A stretch of 14,870 nucleotides of DNA. Origin: an uncultured Clostridia bacterium. GTDB lineage: Bacteria; Bacillota; Clostridia; Christensenellales; UBA1242. The stretch covers positions 1 through 14,870 of the forward strand of contig CALNBM010000070.1 in assembly GCA_937874195.1 (NCBI GenBank), in the 5' to 3' direction. A program made the position numbers and the translations under genes. Shown piece by piece: positions 1-6,121 of the stretch (the first letter of the stretch is position 1; each line of letters begins with the position of its first letter). Below the pieces are notes generated by a model, which did no database searches, had not been told where the DNA came from, and saw only the letters and a program-made list of their open reading frames with translations.

Positions 1-569
1 ATTACTGCCTTAACGGTAATAGTTTTACCAATCATGTTTTCAACTTCTTCATTCACTTCTAAAACACCACCCGGACTAATACTAGCGTATTCTTCACCTT
101 CGACCAATGAATACCTGACATTACGCATAGTTGCATTAACAGGAAGTATTGTATGAAATAATTGAACTCTACTATTTGGCAATATATTAGTAGTGCCCGG
201 ATTTGCTATTTCAAGGCTTGTAGGAAGAGTATGCTCAATTTTAAAAGTTTTAGTATTACTTTTCACATCTTTTGCCTTAGCCACCACATCTATTTCATCG
301 CCAATTCGTGCATTACTGTTAATAGTAAGTATGCCATCAGCAGAAATTACAGCATTATCTGCACCCTTGGTAATTTCATAAGTAATTGTAAGATTTTGAT
401 CTTTATTAGATATAATTTGGGTAGATAATTGAATTGTATCTCCGCACTCAACATTTGTATCACTATCAGCAGTTAAAACAAGCTTTAAATCATTGCCACA
501 TCCAACTAATAAAAATGCAACGAACATTAGCATTATTGGAAGCATTCTTTGGTTTAAAAACTTTTTCAT
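1..569 (-). CDS. Lipoprotein with Ig-like (BIG2-type) domains, partial
   Basis: Partial gene: 189 codons from the start at 569, still open at the left window edge. Residues 1-24 form a lipoprotein signal peptide: a K-K start, a hydrophobic core (about residues 9-22) and a lipobox L-V-G-C with the lipidated Cys at 24. The mature part looks like two successive bacterial Ig-like domains (about 27-110 and 111-189). Both have the family's 'xxADGxLxI' type turn: ISADGILTI at 76-84 and ISPGGVLEV at 164-172. BIG2-type domains are usually beta-sandwich adhesion or spacer modules on the surface of Gram-positive cells; the specific ligand is not visible. The start is well supported by AAAGGAG just upstream of ATG. 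The gene appears monocistronic, with its own promoter (622-650), and sits downstream of the terminator at 773-799. The length and C-terminal domain are unknown. Confidence 0.85.
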   Translation of the reverse strand, partial: MKKFLNQRMLPIMLMFVAFLLVGCGNDLKLVLTADSDTNVECGDTIQLSTQIISNKDQNLTITYEITKGADNAVISADGILTINSNARIGDEIDVVAKAKDVKSNTKTFKIEHTLPTSLEIANPGTTNILPNSRVQLFHTILPVNATMRNVRYSLVEGEEYASISPGGVLEVNEEVENMIGKTITVKAV

Positions 570-621
570 CCTTTCTCCTTTAATTATTAATATACCTTTT
601 GAATATATTTATAACAAATAT

Positions 622-650
622 AATATAACAAAAATAAGTTTTTATAACAA
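622..650 (-). promoter_or_regulatory. Sigma70-type promoter of the lipoprotein gene
   Basis: On the minus strand a -35 box TTGTTA (645-650) and a -10 box TATATT (622-627) are separated by exactly 17 bases. This lies about 50 bases upstream of the lipoprotein start. The match is 4/6 and 5/6. AT richness makes chance matches common, but spacing and position are right. Confidence 0.5.
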
Positions 651-695
651 GTAAATAAAGCACACTTACATTTAACCCGCTAAATATAATTTTGC

Positions 696-761
696 TTATT
701 CTCTAAAACTGGCAATGGCTAATCTTCCTTGTTTGGTAGCAATACTTAATATTAGTGCATT
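696..761 (-). pseudogene. Possible C-terminal relic of an unknown protein
   Basis: Just past the terminator T-run, the minus strand reads about 20 codons ending ...TKQGRLAIASFRE-stop. This is more protein-like than random AT-rich spacer, and locally richer in G+C. There is no start and no Shine-Dalgarno site. It may be the tail of a deleted gene, but it is short and I do not recognise it. The rest of the 570-821 spacer holds only the lipoprotein promoter and the operon terminator. Confidence 0.15.
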
Positions 762-772
762 AGTTTGATTTT

Positions 773-799
773 AAAAAAAAGTGAACACATTTGTGTTCA
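773..799 (-). terminator. Rho-independent terminator of the MoxR-vWA operon
   Basis: On the minus strand a perfect 7-bp stem TGAACAC/GTGTTCA with a 4-base loop is followed, after one C, by eight T's. It lies about 20 bases after the stop of the vWA gene. Five T's also follow the hairpin on the plus strand, so it could act in both directions. Confidence 0.85.
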
Positions 800-821
800 T
801 TTTTATGAAAACTAGTTTGAA

Positions 822-2135
822 TTATCTGGTCATCTCTCCGTCATGATTAATCATTTGCATTGATTTTAATTGCTCTTTGTCTACCATTATAACTTTACCG
901 CAACAAGGATTAAATTTTTCATTAGCATAGACAAGCCAAATTACATTTGTTCCTTTTAAATCTTCTTTGGGCATTGTACCCGGTTGGGGAATTCCGTCGG
1001 TAAATACAATTTTATTTACTTCTCTTCTTTTAGAGAATGAACGAACCGCCAAATCCCAATCTTCTGACCCTGCGGAATATCCACGGGATTCTATTGGTAT
1101 AGAAAACTTATCTATATCTTTATTTGCTTTAATTTCTCTCATTCCCCAAAATTTTTTATTGAAACACCCAACACTAAGTTTGGATTCTTTTAGCAGTGGT
1201 TTTAATTGCCTTAAAAAATTTTTTACCATTTCAATAGACACTGAGCCTGAAACATCTATCATAACTTCAGTTAATGCTTCATCTTCTATATCATTTTCTT
1301 CAAGACGAAAAGCAAAATTATTTTCTGCAAAGCTTTTTCTTTGCGACCAAATAGTTTCAGTTTTTTCAACTTCTCGTCTTAAAAGCAATTTCCAATCAAG
1401 AATTGGTTTTGCTTCACCAACATTTCCAAATTTAACTTTTTCACCACTTAGTTTTAATCCTTCATTTTTCAAACGCTCGAAGTTTTCTTTTGCACAATTT
1501 TTTCGCTCTTTTCGATTTTCTTCAAATTCGCTTTTTTCATCAATAGATTTTTGCTGTATTTTTTTTACTTTTATATTTTGTTGTTTATCATTTATTTTTT
1601 TATTTTTTAATGCTTCTTCCCAAAGAGAATGATCATCAGTTATTTCTTGTTCATTATTTTGTCCTTGTTTAGTTCCGCTTTGTATGTCACTTTGACTTTG
1701 TTCTTTATTCTTTTTTTCTTTAAGCAAAATTTTATAAAATTCCTCAGCAGAATAATTTAATGCATCAGTCCTATTTACATAACCTTTTTTTATTGTAAAA
1801 CCATCTCTTTCCAGGTTGGCATTTATAATTGCATCAGTTGCTTCATTCCATACCTGAAAATTTTTTTTCTCACCTTTCAATGATTCAAGTCGATACATGT
1901 GCTCAAATTTAATATGCATTAATTCGTGCGCAATTAAAAACAAGCGATCATCATCACTTAAACTTGCAAGATGTTCGGGGTCAAAATATATTTTTTTGCC
2001 ATCTGTTGCTGCGGTACGATATTTTAAATCAGTTTTATATTCAATTTCAGTGTTTGCAATTTCTTTACCAAACCTTGGATATCTTATCATCATCAATCGT
2101 TTAGTATCGTAGATTAATGCTTGATTAGGTTTCAT
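822..2135 (-). CDS. Metallopeptidase-like / vWA-like protein (DUF2201 type)
   Basis: 437 aa. The N-terminal half carries a zinc-peptidase-like signature: H70-E-L-M-H74, then W96-N-E-A-T-D101, where D101 fits the third metal ligand of the DUF2201 N-terminal family. Residues about 133-235 are a charged, Lys/Glu/Gln-rich linker. The C-terminal domain is vWA-like with a MIDAS motif D294-V-S-G-S298 and a second acidic loop F-T-D380-G, the usual metal-dependent adhesion site. Proteins of this layout are the standard partner of MoxR AAA+ ATPases, whose activity remodels or loads the vWA protein. It is the last gene of the operon, after the MoxR gene and a small AAA-like gene, and is followed by a strong terminator. 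The start at 2135 is supported by AAGGAG six bases upstream. Whether the peptidase site is active cannot be judged. A decayed copy of its first ~34 codons lies at 5033-5226. Confidence 0.88.
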   Translation of the reverse strand: MKPNQALIYDTKRLMMIRYPRFGKEIANTEIEYKTDLKYRTAATDGKKIYFDPEHLASLSDDDRLFLIAHELMHIKFEHMYRLESLKGEKKNFQVWNEATDAIINANLERDGFTIKKGYVNRTDALNYSAEEFYKILLKEKKNKEQSQSDIQSGTKQGQNNEQEITDDHSLWEEALKNKKINDKQQNIKVKKIQQKSIDEKSEFEENRKERKNCAKENFERLKNEGLKLSGEKVKFGNVGEAKPILDWKLLLRREVEKTETIWSQRKSFAENNFAFRLEENDIEDEALTEVMIDVSGSVSIEMVKNFLRQLKPLLKESKLSVGCFNKKFWGMREIKANKDIDKFSIPIESRGYSAGSEDWDLAVRSFSKRREVNKIVFTDGIPQPGTMPKEDLKGTNVIWLVYANEKFNPCCGKVIMVDKEQLKSMQMINHDGEMTR

Positions 2136-2179
2136 ACAAATCTCCTTTTAAAAGTCTTGTTACAAAGGTATCAAAAGAA

Positions 2180-2551
2180 TTATGCCACAACACAAAAATG
2201 GAATAAGTCATTAGAAATCTTTTTAAGAGTATGCTTGCTTTCTGCTGTAAAAACTATAATGCAATTTTTTGGTAAGTTATATCCTTGAAATTCCCGGTCT
2301 TTAACCAGCCCTACAAACACATTTTGTTTTTCAACTGAAATTTTATCTATTCCGCTAATAACTAAATGTACAGTTTTGTTATTTTTAGCCTTAGCTTCCA
2401 GTTCGTCTTTTTGATTTTTTGATATAAAAATCTTGTTTTCAACTTCTGCTTTTATAACAAGTGTGTTTTCTAACTTTTTATATTCGTCATTTAAAACCAC
2501 AACCGCTGTTGCGGGGCATCCTGTTTGTAGTTTTATTAAATCTTTGTTCAT
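2180..2551 (-). CDS. Small AAA-like protein lacking Walker motifs
   Basis: 123 aa. The C-terminal half aligns by eye with the Walker B-sensor 1 part of the neighbouring MoxR ATPase: VHLVISGIDKIS matches its VVILLDELLNVK, and LPKNCIIVFTAES matches LPANTVVVATGNQ. The key residues are lost: the Walker B Asp-Glu becomes Ser-Gly, and the sensor 1 Asn is Glu. No Walker A is present. It is therefore probably a non-hydrolysing AAA-derived accessory subunit or adaptor of the MoxR-vWA pair, rather than an enzyme. Its ATG overlaps the stop of the MoxR gene (ATGA), implying translational coupling, and 44 bases separate it from the vWA gene. A fragment of its 3' end with a conserved reading frame survives in the relic at 5033-5226, so this gene order is ancestral to the duplication. 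No specific function is assigned. Confidence 0.6.
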   Translation of the reverse strand: MNKDLIKLQTGCPATAVVVLNDEYKKLENTLVIKAEVENKIFISKNQKDELEAKAKNNKTVHLVISGIDKISVEKQNVFVGLVKDREFQGYNLPKNCIIVFTAESKHTLKKISNDLFHFCVVA

Positions 2552-3441
2552 ATAGTTCCCTCTCTTTCACTTTCCCTAGACATTGTTTGAAGTTCAACTA
2601 TTTGTTCCATTCGTTTTTCATTGTGACCTGCCCAATACATATCGTAAACCGATAAGTACTCAGGATCGCAGTGCTTTTTAATAAAATCCCGTACTGGGCC
2701 GACTTGCTTTTCATCTGCAGAAAGTAATCCCGCCATTGTTGCAAATTTTTCATTTATATCCCTTGGAAAATCTGCTTGCGAATATTTTTTTTCCACAACT
2801 TCTTCAACAGAAAGCGTTGGATTGTTGTAAAAATCAAAAAATTCATTTGACCATTCTTCTCTTAATTTTGAGTCAATGGAAATTTGGAGTAAGTTTGATA
2901 CATCTTTCCCAACATATTCTCCATTTTTTAAATTATTTTCAAAAGAATAAAGCATATTTGAAATTGATGTCCAGCCACGGGGATCATTTGTTCTGCCTTT
3001 ACAACCATTTTTATCAAGATGAGATTCTCCAACTTCTGGTTCTTCGTAAAAATATCCTATTTTTTTTATTTCATCGCTCTTTCTGTTTTGTTGATAATTT
3101 GAGAAGATATATCCAATAACAGAAGGGTGAATTTTATTTGGAATAGCATATTCATATATCCATTCGCCAACCTTGGGCTCCATATCTAAAATATGATCAA
3201 ATCTCTTTTCAAGTGGCTCTGCCAAATCTTCTGCAACACCAGAATATTTCTTTTGGTTTCCTGTTGCAACAACAACTGTGTTTGCTGGAAGTTTTAATCC
3301 TTTGCCTGTTTCAACAATTTTGTTTAGAACGAGAGTATAAACGAGCGATTGAACCGCAGGTTTAACATTTAATAATTCGTCAAGTAAAATTACAACTTTA
3401 TCATCACTTTTTTTACTTCTTTCATATATAGTGTTAGAATT
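2548..3441 (-). CDS. MoxR AAA+ ATPase, C-terminal half (shifted -1 frame)
   Basis: This frame is open from just after a stop at 3442-3444 down to the TGA at 2548. It supplies the second half of the ATPase begun in the gene at 3390-4778: Walker B VVILLDEL, the sensor 1 segment VVVATGNQ and the arginine-containing LAEPLEKRFDH segment typical of MoxR. An all-helical lid region then reads on through EPKVGEWIYEYAIPNKIHP. There is no ATG/GTG/TTG with a ribosome site before the TTG at 3225, which falls inside the sensor/arginine-finger region. Independent translation would thus give only a useless lid fragment of 225 aa. The natural product is a fusion with the upstream frame: about 743 aa if the shift occurs at the A7 run (457 + 286 residues). 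The last codons overlap the start of the next gene as ATGA. Alternatives are a genuine pseudogene or a base-calling error. Confidence 0.75.
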   Translation of the reverse strand, partial: NSNTIYERSKKSDDKVVILLDELLNVKPAVQSLVYTLVLNKIVETGKGLKLPANTVVVATGNQKKYSGVAEDLAEPLEKRFDHILDMEPKVGEWIYEYAIPNKIHPSVIGYIFSNYQQNRKSDEIKKIGYFYEEPEVGESHLDKNGCKGRTNDPRGWTSISNMLYSFENNLKNGEYVGKDVSNLLQISIDSKLREEWSNEFFDFYNNPTLSVEEVVEKKYSQADFPRDINEKFATMAGLLSADEKQVGPVRDFIKKHCDPEYLSVYDMYWAGHNEKRMEQIVELQTMSRESEREGTI

Positions 3442-4778
3442 TCATAAAGATTTTGTATGTTTTCATTTACAAGTTCTCTTTCTTCTTTAGTTGCACAAGC
3501 AAGTATCGCATGTTTTGCAAAATCTGGTGGGATTGATTGACCAGTTTGTAAGTTCATTGAACCAACAACTTTTTCCGGGAACATATTATTTGTTAGTTTT
3601 ATGTAAATTAAATCAGGATATAAGGTCTTAATTCTTTCTGTTTTACCAATTCCACTTGGTCCTCTTAAAAGAACAGATTGACCGGCGTCTATCCAACTTT
3701 TAATTATTTCCGTATCTGTCATTTTTCGTCTTTGGTATTCAGGAGTTTTATCTGGATTCATTCTTTCTAGTTTTGTTAGTCTTCTAGTTTCTATGTTTTC
3801 TATTATTTCATCTTTCACACTTGCTGTTTCATCTTCCACTTTTTCTATTTCTATATTAAAAACTTGAGCTAAAAACTCATTATTTAGATATTTTCTAATA
3901 GAACAGTCTTTCCAAAGAGATGTCTTTCCATCTTTACTAAAAGGGATACCACTAATAACGCAATCTTCGGTTTGAACATCTATATACCCTGCTTTTCCAC
4001 TTCCGTTAGGATTAATTTCTTTGGGCAAATCGTTCCAATTTTTTATTTTCCATGTGATTGGCTCAATTTTACACCATTTGTATGTTCCATTTTCTGGTGC
4101 TTTTGTCCCATCAGAATATTTACTATTACCATCAAAATTATTTAATGTTTTAACTCGGGCATATCTGGAACCATTATATTCAAATTCTTCGTTTTGAACA
4201 AAAGTGCCATCATTGTTTTGATAACCGTTCCAGGTTTTACCAGTTGGTTTGATTGTATGTGAATTAAAATCGGACTCTAATATAAAATTCAATTTTTCTC
4301 CAACATATGTCTTTGGAAGTTCACCTAAAGTTAATGTGTATAGTTCATCCTTCATAAATTTAGTATTTTGTAACTCGATTTTAGAAAAATCTCGAGACTC
4401 TCTTATTGCAGAGATATAAGATGAGATATTGAGATGTAATGATGGACGAACACCTATCTCCTTACAGTTAGAATGAACATTACTGATAAGACTATAAGCG
4501 TTCATAAAAGCGTTCACAACTTTCACAGAATCATCAAAATGGGCGGAGCGGAGGAAGTACAAAGTAGAATTTTTAGTTCCATGTTTATTTTTAAATAACG
4601 GTGCACCATTCATAACAGCATAATCTGTTACAAAAGAAAAATTTTCGGAAATTAATTTATCGTTTACGTCTTCTAATGTATTGAAAAAAATTTTATCTTT
4701 AGTCATGTAAACATATCCTTCCAAATCTTTAGTTAATAATCTTTCTGTTTCAATCATGTTCTCAAACAATACTGCCAT
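3390..4778 (-). CDS. MoxR AAA+ ATPase, N-terminal half with DUF6273-like sensor
   Basis: 462 aa before the frame ends. Residues 1-118 resemble the second half of a DUF6273/C-type-lectin-like domain: DKIFF at 28-32, TDYAV at 51-55, YFLRSA at 74-79 and GVRPSLHL at 109-116. The 80-108 stretch looks like a DGR variable region. Residues about 145-305 resemble the first half of the same fold, with GELPKTYVG, EPITWKI (239-245) and SIRKYLNNEF (293-302). The AAA+ core starts near 350, with Walker A G373-P-S-G-I-G-K-T380. Walker B, sensors and lid are encoded in the -1 frame at 2548-3441. The ATPase presumably acts on the vWA-metallopeptidase made from the same operon. Start at 4778: AGGTGG precedes ATG, and a good promoter lies about 27 bases upstream. 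Domain names are from memory of motifs, not a search. Confidence 0.8.
   Translation of the reverse strand: MAVLFENMIETERLLTKDLEGYVYMTKDKIFFNTLEDVNDKLISENFSFVTDYAVMNGAPLFKNKHGTKNSTLYFLRSAHFDDSVKVVNAFMNAYSLISNVHSNCKEIGVRPSLHLNISSYISAIRESRDFSKIELQNTKFMKDELYTLTLGELPKTYVGEKLNFILESDFNSHTIKPTGKTWNGYQNNDGTFVQNEEFEYNGSRYARVKTLNNFDGNSKYSDGTKAPENGTYKWCKIEPITWKIKNWNDLPKEINPNGSGKAGYIDVQTEDCVISGIPFSKDGKTSLWKDCSIRKYLNNEFLAQVFNIEIEKVEDETASVKDEIIENIETRRLTKLERMNPDKTPEYQRRKMTDTEIIKSWIDAGQSVLLRGPSGIGKTERIKTLYPDLIYIKLTNNMFPEKVVGSMNLQTGQSIPPDFAKHAILACATKEERELVNENIQNLYEILTLYMKEVKKVMIKL
3408..3414 (-). other. A7 slippery run / frame change in the MoxR gene
   Basis: The minus strand reads GTA AAA AAA GTG here. This is an A AAA AAA heptamer placed exactly in the zero frame as required for -1 slippage. 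A -1 slip continues as Ser-Asp-Asp-Lys into the Walker B strand; without it, translation stops five codons later, at 3390-3392. An ancestral A8 would give the same in-frame protein. The overlap of the two frames limits any shift to about 3392-3441. I see no obvious downstream stem or pseudoknot, and only a weak AAGAAG upstream. Confidence 0.7.
4443..4559 (-). other. Candidate DGR variable region
   Basis: This covers residues 74-112 of the MoxR N-terminal half. It opens with TAC TTC CTC CGC TCC GCC (Y74-A79), six C-ending codons in an otherwise AT3-rich gene. H80-F-D-D83 (CAT TTT GAT GAT) follows, and residues 95-102 all have codons ending in T or C with differing first two bases. It closes with GGT GTT CGT CCA (GVRP). 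This is the pattern left by adenine mutagenesis of AAT/AAC codons in known DGR target proteins with WLRSA...GVRP boundaries. No template repeat or reverse transcriptase is in the window, so the assignment is inferential. Confidence 0.5.
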
Positions 4779-4804
4779 ATTTCCACCTGCCTTTTAATTA
4801 GTTT

Positions 4805-4833
4805 ATTATATCAAATTTTTTTGATTATTACAA
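4805..4833 (-). promoter_or_regulatory. Sigma70-type promoter of the MoxR-vWA operon
   Basis: On the minus strand TTGTAA (4828-4833) and a perfect TATAAT (4805-4810) are 17 bases apart. This predicts a transcript starting near 4798 with a leader of about 20 bases before the MoxR ATG. No operator-like repeat is evident. Confidence 0.65.
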
Positions 4834-5032
4834 TACTATAAAACTAGTAAAAATATTATTTTACATTAAAATATTTTTTTAATTGTGAATGGCTGTGCAG
4901 ATTTTAAAATTTAACAAATAGCATCATTTTGTAAACTGTCTGTTAAACTTTTAATTTAAATAAATTGAATTTAAAGACTTTTATATTCGTTAGGGTGATA
5001 ATTTTTTATTTTTTATTTTTTCTAAATTATTA

Positions 5033-5226
5033 TTTTATATTCAATTTCAGTGTTTGCAATTTCCCTACCAAACCTTGGATATCTTATCATTATCAATCGT
5101 TTAGTATCGTAGATTAATGCTTGATTAGGCTTCTTACAAATTCTTCTTTTAAAAGTCTTGTTTCAAAGGTATCAAAAAAATTATGCCACAACACTAAAAA
5201 GGAATAAATCATTAGAAAATTTTTAG
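5033..5226 (-). pseudogene. Relic copy of the small AAA-like / vWA gene junction
   Basis: This segment is a diverged duplicate of 2033-2228. The two match almost base for base at an offset of 3000, then 3001 after a one-base indel. It contains the last ~14 codons of the small AAA-like gene, still in frame to its TAA, then the first ~34 codons of the vWA gene. The vWA ATG has become AAG and its AAGGAG ribosome site AAGAAG, so it is not expressed. The reading NQALIYDTKRLIMIRYPRF is otherwise kept. It lies directly upstream of the intact operon, which points to a former tandem copy that was mostly deleted. The remaining 4834-5032 spacer shows nothing beyond AT-rich sequence. Confidence 0.85.
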
Positions 5227-5233
5227 GCATAAC

Positions 5234-5270
5234 AAAAAACATAAGATATAGAATCTGTCAATAATCTTAT
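5234..5270 (-). terminator. Possible weak terminator of the Dlt-like operon
   Basis: On the minus strand a 7-bp ATAAGAT/ATCTTAT stem with a 16-base loop is followed, after one base, by six T's. It sits about 25 bases past the ACP stop. The stem is almost all A-T with a long loop, so it is weak, but no better candidate follows the operon. Confidence 0.3.
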
Positions 5271-5295
5271 TTAAAAGGTTACTTTCCTAAAATGT

Positions 5296-5523
5296 TTAAC
5301 TAGCCAAATGCTCGTTAATTAAATCCCACATTGCTGACGCACTGTTGAAATTTTCATTTTTTAAATCCGCAGAATTAATCGAAATGTCAAAAGCATCATT
5401 AATTTCGGCAACAATTGAAATAATGTCAAAACTGTCCAACACACCGCTATCAATAAGCTTTTTTTCTTTATTGAAATCAATGTCGGGGCGTACATCTGTT
5501 AAAATATTAAATAATTTTTCCAT
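5296..5523 (-). CDS. Acyl carrier protein (DltC-like)
   Basis: 75 aa, the usual size for a free-standing carrier protein. The phosphopantetheine attachment motif is L-D-S31-F in SGVLDSF, at the start of the second helix, followed by the conserved helix IISIVAEINDAFDI. The holo form would carry an acyl or aminoacyl thioester made by the ligase at 6118-7596. It is the last gene of a five-gene operon and is preceded by AAAGGA eight bases before ATG. The overall look is closer to DltC-type carriers than to fatty-acid AcpP (which has DSLD and a more acidic helix), but the substrate is unknown because the ligase pocket is atypical. It is cytoplasmic. No lesion is seen. Confidence 0.85.
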   Translation of the reverse strand: MEKLFNILTDVRPDIDFNKEKKLIDSGVLDSFDIISIVAEINDAFDISINSADLKNENFNSASAMWDLINEHLAS

Positions 5524-5542
5524 AGAATTTATCCTTTTGTAT

Positions 5543-6121
5543 TTATTCTTTAATAAAAATCCAAGAGCATTTATTACTCATTGTAAAGCCAAATTTTTGG
5601 TGAAACTTATGTGCATTTGTATTTGTTTCAACAACCCACATGTATTTTTTCTTGGATTGTTTTTCATTAGCTAACCACAAAAATAATTCTTCCAAAATCG
5701 TTCCATATCCAAAGCCTCTTTGTGTGTTTGCTATGCAAACTCTATCCAAATAAGCAAATCTTTCATTTATATCTAAGTTGACTTTTCCCACGATTACACC
5801 ATTTTTTTCAAGCACATAAATTATTCCTTTTGCTTGTTCATCAATAAGCCCTGCAATTGGATCAAAAGCCTTGTTCTCTAGTTCCTTAATAGCATCCATA
5901 TCGCTTTCATTGCTTTCTCTTAAAACCAATCCAAGTTCTTTTGCTAACTCATAAGGATTTTTTTTCACAAAATATTCTTTTGTTTGCTCCATAATAAATG
6001 CACGACTATAAAGTTTATAACCTTTGGGCGGTTTTAAATATTGACCCTTGTCAACACCTACAAAATTTGTGACAAACGGTTTTTCTGCATCACTAAATCT
6101 TATATAATTATAATTACTCAT
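5543..6121 (-). CDS. GNAT-family N-acetyltransferase
   Basis: 192 aa. The GNAT domain covers about residues 66-190. The acetyl-CoA pyrophosphate loop is Q134-R-G-F-G-Y-G140, and the C-terminal part has the usual N-A-x-x-F-x-x-K-F-G-F signature (169-179). The first ~65 residues are an extension I do not recognise (YLKPPKGYKLYSRAF and neighbours). GNATs move an acyl group, usually acetyl, from CoA to an amine. Its ATG overlaps the ligase stop (ATGA) and the ACP gene follows after 19 bases, so it is tightly built into the operon. By context it may acetylate the amino group of the compound that the ligase activates, or modify the polymer precursor. That role is inference. It is not a component of classical dlt operons. 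Confidence 0.8.
   Translation of the reverse strand: MSNYNYIRFSDAEKPFVTNFVGVDKGQYLKPPKGYKLYSRAFIMEQTKEYFVKKNPYELAKELGLVLRESNESDMDAIKELENKAFDPIAGLIDEQAKGIIYVLEKNGVIVGKVNLDINERFAYLDRVCIANTQRGFGYGTILEELFLWLANEKQSKKKYMWVVETNTNAHKFHQKFGFTMSNKCSWIFIKE

Noticed and set aside
162..428. 88-codon plus-strand open frame
   Set aside because: Lies antisense to the lipoprotein gene, whose signal peptide, lipobox and Ig-like motifs are convincing.
967..1632. 221-codon plus-strand open frame
   Set aside because: Antisense shadow of the vWA gene. It has a Phe/Ser/Leu-rich composition from reversed Lys/Glu codons, no ribosome site and no motif.
2548..3225. Independent 225-aa protein starting at TTG 3225
   Set aside because: The TTG falls in the middle of the AAA sensor/arginine region and has no ribosome site; the frame is clearly the continuation of the upstream ATPase.
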